The notes below the pieces were generated by a model. The model saw only the letters and a program-made list of their open reading frames with translations, ran no database searches and was not told where the DNA came from. Positions 44,051 through 52,786 of a DNA stretch of 64,000 nt are shown in pieces. Each line of letters begins with the position of its first letter. Within the stretch, counting starts at the first letter, position 1. This stretch comes from DATNPX01 sp036702975 (GTDB lineage Bacteria > Cyanobacteriota > Vampirovibrionia > Obscuribacterales > Obscuribacteraceae). The DNA lies in contig DATNPX010000034.1 in assembly GCA_036702975.1 (NCBI GenBank), positions 186,001 to 250,000 on the forward strand. The letters run 5' to 3'. The position numbers and the translations under genes are program-made.

Positions 44051-46420
44051 TTATGGCCGGCCGAGTTGAGATCCGCTTCTACCGGCCAGGCTGGCCAAGG
44101 CTTCCATGAAATTCAGTTCGCTAATCTTAAGGCTCCGGTCAGTCGACCCATTTGAATTGAGATAGTCACGAATGGCAAGAATTGATGCTTGATTTACAAT
44201 TGATTCAATGTCTGCACCGACATAGCCATCCAGGAGATTGTTCAGTTCGTGCAGATTGAGATCATCAACCAGTGGTCTATCGCGCAGGTGTATCTTGAGG
44301 ATCTCCAGTCGTGAATTATCATTCGGTACGGGCAGCTCGAGAATTTGATCAAAGCGACCGGAACGCAGCAACGCTGGATCGATCATGTCCTGGCGATTGG
44401 TCGCCGCGATGACAACAACCCCGGTAAGCGCCTCGAGACCATCCATCTCCGTTAAAAGCTGCGCAATCACGCGGTCGGTGACGCCGGAGTCACCACCTGT
44501 GCTACCACGCATCGGAGCCAGGGAATCTATCTCGTCAATAAAAATAATGGTGGGAGCGACCTGCCTGGCCTTACGGAATAGTTCACGTATACCCTTCTCT
44601 GTCTCTCCTACCCATTTGGAAAAGAGCGCCGGTCCTTTGATTGATATAAAGTTGGCCTCGCTCTCCTTCGCCAGAGCTTTGGCAAGCGTGGTCTTACCGG
44701 TTCCTGGTGGACCACAGAGCAAGATGCCTTTAGGCGGTCTTACCCTCGCCTCTGCAAACAGCGGTGCATATTTGATTGGCCAGTCGATCGACTCTTTCAG
44801 AATTTGCTTGATGCTGTCGAGTCCGCCGACTTGCTCCCAACTTACATCGGGAGTCTCCACCAGAATGTCTCTGATTGCTGAAGGCTCCACTTCATGCAAA
44901 GCTGTCAGAAAATCATTCATCTTTACATCAAGGCTCATAAGTTGGTCGAAAGGAACTGCTTCTTCGCCAAGGTTCATCTGGGGCAACATAGCGCGCACTG
45001 CAACCATCGCGGCTTCACGACACAGAGCTGCCAGATCCGCCCCGACGAATCCATGGGTAATAGCGGCCAGGTGTGCCAGGTCGACGTCTGGATCAGTCGG
45101 CATTGAGCGCGTATGAATTTGCAAGATCTCTAAACGGCCATTCTTATCCGGCGCCGGGATCATTATTTCGCGGTCGAATCTCCCAGGTCGTCTCAAAGCC
45201 GGATCCAGAGCATCAGGTATGTTGGTGGCACCAATGACGATTACTTTCCCGCGCGCTTGCAAACCATCCATCAATGCGAGCAACTGTGCCACCACTCGCT
45301 TCTCAACGTCTCCCAGCGTTTCAGCGCGGCGAGGAGCGATTGCATCTATTTCGTCAATAAAAATGATTGTTGGTGCTTTCTTGGCGGCTTCTTCAAAAAT
45401 GCTTCTCAGCCGCGCCTCGCTTTCGCCATAAAATTTATGAATTATCTCCGGGCCGTTGATTCTGATGAAATGAGCCGCCGTTTCAGAAGCGACTGCTCGT
45501 GCAATCAAGGTCTTGCCGCTGCCCGGCGAACCATACATGAGCACCCCTTTCGGCGGCTCTATTCCCAGCCTGTCGAATATCTGCGGATACCTTAGAGGTA
45601 GCTCGATCATCTCGCGAATGCGTGATACCTGTCCCCCCAAACCGCCGATGTCTTCATAACTGACCGGGAGTCGTGGCGTTCCTTTGCTTGCTTCCTGCAC
45701 CGTCAGTATGGAGTCAGCTCGAAAGACCACGACCCCGGAAGGATTTGTAGACAAAATTCGGAAGTCTGCCTCTCCGGCACCGACTATGTTTGCTCTAACG
45801 CGGTCGCCTTCCGCTCCGGCCAAGCCTTCCAAGGCTTGCGTCACTTGCAGTACGGTCAGGTTAGCAGCGCGCGGCGTCAGTGGAATTAGCGAGGCAGAAA
45901 TTGCCGGTCTGGTATGCGCGGCAGTGATTGATATTTGATCTCCCAGGCTGATCTGAGCGTTCTCTCGCAAGAGTCCGTCGATAAAAGCAAAACCTTTTCC
46001 GCGATCGAACATGTAAGACGGCAGCACTCGAGCGAACGTCTCTCGTTTTCCTTTAATGCTGACGATATCGCCTATCGACGCACCGACCATCTCGATATTG
46101 GCGGGGTCTATGCGGAGGATGCCTCGCCCGACGTCTTTGGACGCGGCTCTGTCCACTCGCAGCGAGACTTTGGTTGCCGCATTGTTTTCGATGGCAATGG
46201 ACTCTTCCTGGACTGAATCGTTCGCGCTCTCTTGTGCGTCAATTGGCTCTGTCTTGCCCTTGTGTTCGCCTTCATTGTTCGTTGATGTGGGAGTCTTTTT
46301 CACGGCATTCTCTTCCCAAGACGCAGAGTTCTTTTTGCTTGATGTTTTATTTTTACCTGCGTGCGACCCGCTTCTGGCGTTGCCTTTTTCACCGAGCGAT
46401 TTGCTTTCATCGGCTGTCAT
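44051..46420 (-). CDS. CDC48/VAT-type double AAA+ ATPase
   Basis: A 789-residue protein. Residues 1-80 are a disordered Lys/Ser/Glu-rich extension. About 85-165 form the CDC48 N-terminal double-psi barrel (VSLRVDRAASKDVGRGILRI). Two AAA domains follow. The first has GSPGSGKTLIARA and IIFIDEIDAIAPRR; the second has GPPGTGKTTLAKA and IIFIDEIDSLAPMR. Both have arginine-finger regions (ALRRPGRFDR, LLRSGRFDQ). CDC48 proteins unfold or extract proteins from complexes. Its embedding inside the gvp operon suggests remodelling of vesicle proteins, by inference. It overlaps the upstream small gene by four bases. Confidence 0.93.
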   Translation of the reverse strand: MTADESKSLGEKGNARSGSHAGKNKTSSKKNSASWEENAVKKTPTSTNNEGEHKGKTEPIDAQESANDSVQEESIAIENNAATKVSLRVDRAASKDVGRGILRIDPANIEMVGASIGDIVSIKGKRETFARVLPSYMFDRGKGFAFIDGLLRENAQISLGDQISITAAHTRPAISASLIPLTPRAANLTVLQVTQALEGLAGAEGDRVRANIVGAGEADFRILSTNPSGVVVFRADSILTVQEASKGTPRLPVSYEDIGGLGGQVSRIREMIELPLRYPQIFDRLGIEPPKGVLMYGSPGSGKTLIARAVASETAAHFIRINGPEIIHKFYGESEARLRSIFEEAAKKAPTIIFIDEIDAIAPRRAETLGDVEKRVVAQLLALMDGLQARGKVIVIGATNIPDALDPALRRPGRFDREIMIPAPDKNGRLEILQIHTRSMPTDPDVDLAHLAAITHGFVGADLAALCREAAMVAVRAMLPQMNLGEEAVPFDQLMSLDVKMNDFLTALHEVEPSAIRDILVETPDVSWEQVGGLDSIKQILKESIDWPIKYAPLFAEARVRPPKGILLCGPPGTGKTTLAKALAKESEANFISIKGPALFSKWVGETEKGIRELFRKARQVAPTIIFIDEIDSLAPMRGSTGGDSGVTDRVIAQLLTEMDGLEALTGVVVIAATNRQDMIDPALLRSGRFDQILELPVPNDNSRLEILKIHLRDRPLVDDLNLHELNNLLDGYVGADIESIVNQASILAIRDYLNSNGSTDRSLKISELNFMEALASLAGRSGSQLGRP

Positions 46421-46704
46421 AATCGCTCCAAACGCACTTCCAATGCGGCAATTTCACTAAGGCTCTTTCGCAAGTCGTTTAGTTTTTCCTCCAGCTCCAA
46501 CTTTGTTTTTGCAGAGAGCCTCTCATCTTTCAGGCGCGGCATAATCTCGTCTGTAATAGTCTTTTGCAGAGTTTTGCTCAGGGCGCTTAACCGTTTCAAC
46601 ATAAGCTCTCGTGCCGGAGATCCATTAGTGGCGTCCACGGTAGCACCCTCAACGCTGGCCGATCGTTTGAGCTGCTCGCTTGAGCACAATAGAGAAGATT
46701 CCAT
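46417..46704 (-). CDS. Small coiled-coil protein in the gas vesicle operon
   Basis: A 95-residue protein, mostly one amphipathic helix pair (residues about 30-95: LMLKRLSALSKTLQKTITDE, then LKDERLSAKTKLELEEKLND). It overlaps gvpH at its start by about 56 bases and the CDC48 gene at its stop by four. I cannot match it to a named Gvp protein. Its helical charged character and tight coupling suggest an assembly partner of a neighbour. A later start is possible since the first 30 residues are weakly structured. Confidence 0.6.
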   Translation of the reverse strand: MESSLLCSSEQLKRSASVEGATVDATNGSPARELMLKRLSALSKTLQKTITDEIMPRLKDERLSAKTKLELEEKLNDLRKSLSEIAALEVRLERL

Positions 46705-47164
46705 TTACGTATGACCGTTTAATGGGAACATTCGACAGCTCGTAAGGAAGTGTCAACTCCTTCCGATATCTCCTGTCTCTTGCTGAGGCTGCCAGTGTCA
46801 ATCGCTGATTGTCAATCTCAACCTTGATTGAGTCTTCGATGGCGCCCGGAATTTCAGCTACGACCGTTACCTGATTCTCTTCCTCGAAGATATCGAGCAA
46901 TGGCTCGCGTTCATCACTCACCAAACCCGGACCTTTTCGGCGTCCAATGTTGCCGAAGTGTTCAAATACCGGGGCGCCTCCTTTTGCGGTACCTATCTTT
47001 ACACCGTAGACACCGGACATGCCGCTTTCAGTTTTGAATTCACCGGATTTGGTGATACCTTCGCTACCGTGTTCCTGCATAGTGTTCACTAATTCCAGGA
47101 GTCCGTTCAGACCCTCTAGAAAATCACTCAGTCCTTTCTTGCCAGTAGGTCTGTCTTCTGCCAT
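46649..47164 (-). CDS. gvpH: GvpH-like Hsp20 family protein
   Basis: A 171-residue protein. The first 90 residues include the GvpH-typical stretch LSDFLEGLNGLLELVNTM and the GGAPVFEHFG segment. The C-terminal 80 residues are an Hsp20/alpha-crystallin domain (PLLDIFEEENQVTVVAEIPG, then IKVEIDNQRLTLAA and VNGIFSIVLKR). GvpH is a small-heat-shock-like chaperone for gas vesicle proteins. ATG 47164 (MAEDRPTGKK) is chosen over the frame start five codons upstream because it matches the family. Confidence 0.87.
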   Translation of the reverse strand: MAEDRPTGKKGLSDFLEGLNGLLELVNTMQEHGSEGITKSGEFKTESGMSGVYGVKIGTAKGGAPVFEHFGNIGRRKGPGLVSDEREPLLDIFEEENQVTVVAEIPGAIEDSIKVEIDNQRLTLAASARDRRYRKELTLPYELSNVPIKRSYVNGIFSIVLKRAAQTIGQR

Positions 47165-47301
47165 TTTCGCAATCCTCATATCGTAGTCTTTGTCGAGCCA
47201 ACTTGATTTATATTATTTAGATTGACTGTCGAAGCTCTCGAACCTTGAAGCTCTCGAAGTCGCCCTTGCTTGCCTTCACTGATGAGACAACTCGCTCGCC
47301 G

Positions 47302-47703
47302 TCAATAACTCAGCGTCATCTGCCGATAACTCTCCTCATTCGTTCTTTCGCAACGAGGCTCATTTCTGTTTTTTGCATATCGTTGTTCGCGGTCTTGTTC
47401 TCTGCCGACAGTATCGCTGCTATTTTTGAAGTCATGCGGACGGTCATCGAAAGAACTTTCTGCGATTCTTGTTCCGTCAGGAGAGAGCGCGTCAGCCTCT
47501 ACTCTGAGCTGAGTTATGCGGTCTGCGTTCCGTTGTAGTTGATTGGCAAGCAACTCTTCTCTTTGTTTCAGTGCAGATAGCTCAGAGTGCAACCGCTTTT
47601 GTTGATGCAGAAGCATTGTTATCTCAAGATTTAGAGTTGCCGGCGTGCAACGAATGCCGCTCCTCAGAGTCTTCGGTCTCAAGCCTGATGTCTTAATCCT
47701 CAT
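47302..47703 (-). CDS. Coiled-coil protein following gvpN
   Basis: A 133-residue protein. Residues about 25-65 form a strong coiled coil (MLLHQQKRLHSELSALKQRE) and the remainder is polar and Arg/Glu-rich. I do not recognise a named family. The frame is open to 47874 within gvpN, but ATG 47703 overlaps the gvpN stop by 11 bases and is the sensible start. About 130 bases without a gene separate it from gvpH; that gap carries an 11-base GAAGCTCTCGA direct repeat near 47234-47261. Confidence 0.6.
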   Translation of the reverse strand: MRIKTSGLRPKTLRSGIRCTPATLNLEITMLLHQQKRLHSELSALKQREELLANQLQRNADRITQLRVEADALSPDGTRIAESSFDDRPHDFKNSSDTVGREQDREQRYAKNRNEPRCERTNEESYRQMTLSY

Positions 47704-48673
47704 ACGCCACCTCCTGGTCTTCGCATTCTGTCTCCGCTGAAAGCGAACTGCTGCAGTATTGATCGATAAGATCTCCAAGAAGAGTTTCGGACTTCGACAA
47801 CTCCAGGGGATTGCTCCGGTTGTGCACCAAGCGAGATAAGAGAACGTCCCTGCAAGTCTGAGCGAAGTTGGCATCGCCGGCGAAGGCCCTCGAGGCTTGA
47901 ACGCTCATTACTTTGGAGATCATCACGCAACTCCTAATCGTCGGTGTTATCGTCGATTTTGAGAACTCCCTGAAGTCGCGCACCACCGCGACCACGCGCA
48001 TAGCTTCTTCACGGCTCAATCCTGATTTTGCTCGGGTGATGGCTACTTCAGTCTCCTCATCCAATCTCTCGATATCGATTGTAATCATGCGATCGAGAAG
48101 AGCGTCCTGGGTTTTGTGGACGCCCACGTATTCCTCCGGATTGCTGGTGAAGATGGCCGAGAACTCCGGATGAACCTTGAGATATCCATCGCCGCAACGA
48201 GCGGAAGGCATTGAGAGAACCTTCTCTTCCAGGATCGCCAACAAAACATTGTTAGCCTCCGGACGAGAGCGGGTGAACTCGTCATATACGAGCGTAAAAC
48301 CTTCACGGCAGGCAACAGTGAGTCTATTATCGACCCACGTTTGATTTACGTCTTCCTCTACGCGCACGACAGTGTGTATAAAATTGTCATGCAACTTCTT
48401 GTAGGAGTAGCCGTTTGCAGCTCCCACGAGGTCAGACGTGCGCATCTCGTCATCGCCGAACATCAGGATCACCGGTCTGGCTATAAGGCCGGCAATATGC
48501 ATAGCAAGTGTTGTCTTGCCTGTGCCGGCAGGTCCTCGAAGATGTACGCCATAGCCGGCGCGGATGTACGAAAGCGCTCTGTCAGCCAGATCATTTATGA
48601 ATGGTGTATTGACAAAGTCTGCGCGTGGGCGCGGATTGAGGACTGTAACTGTTTGCTCGGCAGATCCGGACAT
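47693..48673 (-). CDS. gvpN: Gas vesicle AAA+ ATPase GvpN
   Basis: A 326-residue MoxR-like AAA+ ATPase. It begins with the GvpN signature (VLNPRPRADFVNTPFINDLA), has Walker A GPAGTGKTTLA, a Walker B region FTLVYDEFTRSRPEANN and sensor/arginine regions (AIFTSNPEEY, DALLDRMITIDI). GvpN is needed for vesicle enlargement and acts with GvpC in model cyanobacteria. The start is ATG 48673, ten codons inside the open frame, because GGGAGG lies seven bases ahead of it. Confidence 0.95.
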   Translation of the reverse strand: MSGSAEQTVTVLNPRPRADFVNTPFINDLADRALSYIRAGYGVHLRGPAGTGKTTLAMHIAGLIARPVILMFGDDEMRTSDLVGAANGYSYKKLHDNFIHTVVRVEEDVNQTWVDNRLTVACREGFTLVYDEFTRSRPEANNVLLAILEEKVLSMPSARCGDGYLKVHPEFSAIFTSNPEEYVGVHKTQDALLDRMITIDIERLDEETEVAITRAKSGLSREEAMRVVAVVRDFREFSKSTITPTIRSCVMISKVMSVQASRAFAGDANFAQTCRDVLLSRLVHNRSNPLELSKSETLLGDLIDQYCSSSLSAETECEDQEVAYED

Positions 48674-48756
48674 GGTGCGCCTCCCTCTTGTTTTAGAATT
48701 CACTTTGCTGCGGCAGCAGAAGTCTTGCTGGTTTCGATAAAGCTACAAGCCGAAGC

Positions 48757-49695
48757 CTAAATTATGTGAAATCTCTCGTGCTCGTCTTTGCGTATCTCGT
48801 TCGCGGCAAGAAGCATCGCTATTGCTTCTCGGGCAGTTGCTTTACTCGTATCATCCAATCCGCGATGCAGCTCGGAGAATCGACATCCTTCGTGAAAGCC
48901 GGAGATGATCGCTTTAACTTTCATAAGCAGATCGTTCATTGACTCTTTTCCTTCGGACGATTGGGAGCTGAGAGCCGGAGTAGCTGAAGCTTGAGATTGG
49001 CTTTGTGCGTGCTTGTTCTCTTTGTCACCTTTCTTTGCGCCCATTGTGGATTCGTGCGATTCAGCTACATGGCCGTTATGTATATCAGACCAGAACGCGA
49101 GAATCTCTCCTCTAGCCTTTTGCGTTTCATGAAAGCGTTTCTGCATCGACCGGGCCATATCCGATTGATGTTTATGACACTCGTTGAGAAAAGCCTGCGT
49201 TTGCATGAGGTGATTGGTCGTCTTGAGCTGGCGCTCTCTCTTCTCTTCGGCGAGCATGTTTTGAAATGTCTTAAATTCGTGGAGTCTGTCGTCTTCCAGT
49301 TTCTTCATTGTTTGATGAAGCTGTTTTGCCTCCTTGTTTAATTCTTCTTTTAGGTCATGCTGCTTTCTGCCAAACTCGGACAGCATGCGACATGTATCGG
49401 CGTGTTCCTGTCGTCGCTGTTCGGCACGCAGATGTCCCTCTTTAGCCAGCAGAGAGGAGAAGGCATGGTATTCCGCCATTCTTTTATTGTTCGCCTGCAT
49501 GAGAGCTTCGTGGTTTTCGGTGGCTTCCCGCATTAGCTGCTTCTTGAGCGCCGCCTGCTTCATATGGAAGTAGTGCAGCTTCGAGCTAGTTTCTTTCCTC
49601 AGGTCGCTGGTCATTCGCATTCTTTGTGCCTTATGATCGGCCACACTTTTCAGAAACTGCATTGTTTCTTCTTTATATGATGTACTGCAGTTCAT
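48757..49695 (-). CDS. GvpC-like helical repeat protein
   Basis: A 312-residue protein directly after gvpA. Residues 10-205 are helical and charged, with aromatic positions recurring about every 33 residues (Phe43, Tyr76, Phe108, Phe141) and ending in EILAFWSDIH. This recalls the 33-residue repeat of cyanobacterial GvpC with its LLAFHKEL-type units. After a Ser/Gln-rich linker (about 215-245), residues 248-312 look like a small winged-helix or helical domain (FHEGCRFSELHRGLDDTSKA). Position between gvpA and gvpN is that of gvpC in cyanobacteria. The call rests on periodicity and position, not clear identity. Confidence 0.65.
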   Translation of the reverse strand: MNCSTSYKEETMQFLKSVADHKAQRMRMTSDLRKETSSKLHYFHMKQAALKKQLMREATENHEALMQANNKRMAEYHAFSSLLAKEGHLRAEQRRQEHADTCRMLSEFGRKQHDLKEELNKEAKQLHQTMKKLEDDRLHEFKTFQNMLAEEKRERQLKTTNHLMQTQAFLNECHKHQSDMARSMQKRFHETQKARGEILAFWSDIHNGHVAESHESTMGAKKGDKENKHAQSQSQASATPALSSQSSEGKESMNDLLMKVKAIISGFHEGCRFSELHRGLDDTSKATAREAIAMLLAANEIRKDEHERFHII

Positions 49696-49817
49696 ACAAT
49701 CTCCTTTTTGTGAGTATTGCGGAAGGTCGCTTGCTCACAAGATGGGGTGCTGAGCTAAACTCAGCTCAGCACGACCACCTTGTGAATCGTGTATAGGCAC
49801 GACCAGCTCAGGTTCCG

Positions 49818-50036
49818 CTAACGTGCCGGTGCTGCCGCTGTGGAAGTCAAGCCGACTGCTTCTGCGTAACGGAGATACGTCTCGACAGATGCAACAACGA
49901 TTCGGGCTTCGATAGCGAGCAGTTCGATTCCTACAAGTGAAACTCGAGCCCACGCATCGATCACGATCCCTTTATCAAGGATGCGGTCGATAACTTCGGC
50001 CAAGCTAGATGATGAATTTGTTTTCTCTACAGCCAT
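49818..50036 (-). CDS. gvpA: Major gas vesicle shell protein GvpA
   Basis: A 72-residue protein and a textbook GvpA: SSLAEVIDRILDKGIVIDAW, then ARVSLVGIELLAIEARIVVA and SVETYLRYAEAVGLT with a short Ala/Pro tail. It assembles the ribbed hydrophobic shell. The frame opens at 50129, but ATG 50036 (MAVEKTNSSSS) has GGAGG seven bases upstream. It is the first gene of the operon, and about 215 bases without a gene separate it from the histidine kinase gene, probably holding the promoter. Confidence 0.97.
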   Translation of the reverse strand: MAVEKTNSSSSLAEVIDRILDKGIVIDAWARVSLVGIELLAIEARIVVASVETYLRYAEAVGLTSTAAAPAR

Positions 50037-50252
50037 TGTTTTTCCTCCATTGGCACTTGCTCTCCCTCTCGGGTGGTTGCTTAGATAATGACAAACACAG
50101 ATGATTAAGTGGTGCTCGGTCAGCAACAATGAGGTTGATTTTTTGTATCAATGCTGCAACCATTGTGACCACTCTTTTCCGGCGTAAACTGGCTCAGTCA
50201 ATGAAAGACAGACCTTCAGCAGGCCTGGGTTGCGAGGTGACCTTATCAGGGT

Positions 50253-51077
50253 TCAGCGATGCTCGTTGCAGAAGCGCGGAAGATCAAACCAAAAGTTCGA
50301 GCCCACTCCGGGCTCGGACTTTAAACCGATGCATCCACCATGAGACTCCGCTATCGTCTTGGCTATGGCGAGCCCAAGCCCGGAGCCTGTGCGGCGCAAC
50401 AGAGCCGACGATGGCGCCCTGTAAAATGGCTGAAATACGAAGGCTTGATGTTCGGGCGCAATGCCGATACCAAAGTCGATCACTTCAATGCGATAAGATT
50501 TTTCGTTGTTTGATAATCTTACGACGACATCCGGACGATCTGGTCCAGCTATACACGATCCATACTGCAATGCATTTGCTAATAAAATAGCCAAAGCCTG
50601 TTCCACCAGAAATGAGTCGCATCGAACAAGCTGCTGCTCACTGGTAGCCAATTCAACTTTGATCCGCCGTACCTGCTGTCCGGTTTCATCGTGAAGAGAT
50701 GAAGCCGTCCTAAGCACAATGCTTTCTAAGTCTAGAATCGAAATCAATGGGAACTCTTGCGCTGAACGACGGCGCTCCTCCAGTTCCATCAGCCTGAGGC
50801 ATTGCTCAGCGAGAGCCACGATGCGATCGGTGCTGCGGTCGATGATACCGATGAAGCTTTTACACTCTGCACTATATTGGCTGCAATCTTGTTTCAGCTC
50901 CGCGACTGCATTCCTGATTGAATAGAGCGGGCTGCGAATTTGATGACTCAAAAGGGCGAGAAGTTCGAGCTTTCCTCCAACACTGAACAAGTCGTTGCTG
51001 GCAGGCTGCAGATTCAATCTGAACTGGTTCGCCCCCGTTGATGCTCCATTTAGTTTTCTACGATACTTCCTTATCAT
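50253..51077 (-). CDS. Cytoplasmic sensor histidine kinase
   Basis: A 274-residue kinase without membrane segments or an obvious sensor domain. The H-box is LLALLSHQIRSPLYSIRN with His45, the N-box is ILLANALQYG, and the G-boxes are DFGIGIAPEH and GSGLGLAIAKTIAESHGG. Its start lies nine bases after the response regulator stop, so the two form a pair. Being directly upstream of gvpA on the same strand, it is a candidate controller of gas vesicle genes. With no sensor domain it may take its signal from a partner protein. Confidence 0.9.
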   Translation of the reverse strand: MIRKYRRKLNGASTGANQFRLNLQPASNDLFSVGGKLELLALLSHQIRSPLYSIRNAVAELKQDCSQYSAECKSFIGIIDRSTDRIVALAEQCLRLMELEERRRSAQEFPLISILDLESIVLRTASSLHDETGQQVRRIKVELATSEQQLVRCDSFLVEQALAILLANALQYGSCIAGPDRPDVVVRLSNNEKSYRIEVIDFGIGIAPEHQAFVFQPFYRAPSSALLRRTGSGLGLAIAKTIAESHGGCIGLKSEPGVGSNFWFDLPRFCNEHR

Positions 51078-51086
51078 GTTCGAAAG

Positions 51087-51791
51087 TCAATCATCGCGGG
51101 CAGAATTTTGTGCTGCAGACAAAAGCACATAACCTTGCCGGTTGATTGTGCGAAAAGACGTTCGACAAAGGCCAAGGGAGAGCAGTTTCGATTTCAAGCG
51201 ACTAAAGCACGATTTGATAACCAAGCTGTTTGTGCTTGGTATGCCCCAGATTGACCTTGCTATTTCCTGATATGAAACAAGCTTGTCTGGTGATTTGGCC
51301 AGCAGCGAGAGCAGTTTGAATTCGGTAAGAGTTAGTGGTACTTCTATCTCTTCCAGCATCGCTTTCTGTTCTAGCAAATCGATTTTTAGCAACTTTGAGC
51401 CTACACAAATACGGACTATCGACTCGGTTGCATGTATCGCCAGTAAGTTCTGGAGCCGAGCCAGCAGCTCCCTGTGACTGTATGACTTGGTCAAGTAATC
51501 GAGAGCGCCTCCGGTCAATCCCTTAATCCTATCTTCTTCAGATATTCGAACCGCACTGAAAAGTATTATCGGTGCTGTGGTTAGCTTCTTGAAGCACCGG
51601 CACAAGTCAAACCCGGTAGTATCAGGAAGCATGACGTCCATAATCACGGCTTGAGGATCGAACCTACAGAGTTCACTTATGGCCTCTTTACCCGTCTGGC
51701 ACACCCTGGTTACATGTCCGGATTTTCGTAACGAGAATATCAGTAAGTCACTTTGGTCGAGATCGTCTTCGACGACAAACACACGTCCCAT
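51087..51791 (-). CDS. OmpR-family response regulator
   Basis: A 234-residue regulator. The receiver domain (1-118) has acidic residues in VVEDDLDQ, phospho-acceptor Asp52 in VIMDVMLPD and Lys in YLTKSY. The C-terminal winged helix starts near residue 128 (LTLTEFKLLSLLAKSPDKLV and the end RTINRQGYVLLS). ATG 51791 follows GAGGTG by eight bases and is better than GTG 51800. It is paired with the histidine kinase downstream. Targets are not visible; the gas vesicle operon is the nearest candidate. Confidence 0.92.
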   Translation of the reverse strand: MGRVFVVEDDLDQSDLLIFSLRKSGHVTRVCQTGKEAISELCRFDPQAVIMDVMLPDTTGFDLCRCFKKLTTAPIILFSAVRISEEDRIKGLTGGALDYLTKSYSHRELLARLQNLLAIHATESIVRICVGSKLLKIDLLEQKAMLEEIEVPLTLTEFKLLSLLAKSPDKLVSYQEIARSIWGIPSTNSLVIKSCFSRLKSKLLSLGLCRTSFRTINRQGYVLLSAAQNSARDD

Positions 51792-52123
51792 CCGTTGCAC
51801 CTCTTAAATCGGCCGAGCAGTGATAGACCGACATCAGCCCCAGCCCCAGATAGAATTGATATCGGCGCGACAAGATACCCGCGCCATTTCCACATGCGCG
51901 ATTTTCCACTACTAGAATGCTCCCCTCCTTACCATGATAGGCCCAGGTGCTTGTGGCGATAATCATCCTTTTGGTTGATTAGCTATGCGCTTTCGGGGGA
52001 TATGAGCTAGCTTCCAAATCTCAGGACACTGGGCTGAAACATGCCTACTTTCAATTAACACTGCTGGAAAGAGATAAAATGAAAATGACAAGGAAAAGCA
52101 ACGACAGTACGGCCTTAATCAAA
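51792..52123. other. Intergenic region upstream of the two-component pair
   Basis: About 330 bases with no convincing frame. It should contain the promoter of the response regulator gene. No RNA gene or clear repeat was seen. Confidence 0.4.
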
Positions 52124-52531
52124 TCAGTGGACGCCGGCGATAGAACCGATTGGATATGGAGGGGCGCTAGCTCCACTCTTCCATTGTGCTTCCACGCGCA
52201 TTAAGTAGGCCTCCGTGAGACCAGATATATTGTGCTCAAATCCGCTAGGACGTGGCGTATCACTATAGACATCCGGGTTAGAATCAGCATCACTGAATTG
52301 ATTAAGCCAATGATGTATATAGCTTTCTGCGATGGCCAATCGCTTGTGGCTCGCAGTTGTATACGCTCGATTTAGGATATTTTTCTCGACCGTAAAAGAT
52401 TCCGGTCTTTCCATGATGAGCTTACTTGTATCAGTCGTGTCGACACCAAGGGAGTGGCAGCTGGCCGCTCTAGAAAAATTATTGAGATTCCCATCTTGGC
52501 CTCGAGGGTGGAATTCTGGTGAAGTAAACAT
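52124..52531 (-). CDS. Small hypothetical protein
   Basis: A 135-residue soluble protein with no signal peptide. It is polar, rich in Ser, Asn and Pro, with one likely helix (residues about 55-80, RLAIAESYIHHWLNQFSD). I recognise no family. ATG 52531 is preceded by GGAGAG four bases upstream, so it is favoured over ATG 52543. It stands alone upstream of the regulatory pair on the same strand. Confidence 0.5.
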   Translation of the reverse strand: MFTSPEFHPRGQDGNLNNFSRAASCHSLGVDTTDTSKLIMERPESFTVEKNILNRAYTTASHKRLAIAESYIHHWLNQFSDADSNPDVYSDTPRPSGFEHNISGLTEAYLMRVEAQWKSGASAPPYPIGSIAGVH

Positions 52532-52786
52532 TTTTCTCTCCATCTAAAGCTCTCGCACTAAGCTTATCTTCATGCAAGTTCTACTCAGATGCATCAATCG
52601 TGCGATTGGAAGGGAACAGCGCCGTAGCACTACGCCTCATCCACATGTGTTAATCCTCCATCCCCCAATCTCGTGATGATCGCGAATCGCGTGCCATAGA
52701 CTTCGGCTTTGATGGCGATTAGCGAGTTGCGCAATTGCTAAATCATGCAAACTGTTCTAGAATGCGACTGATATAGATTTAAATCA

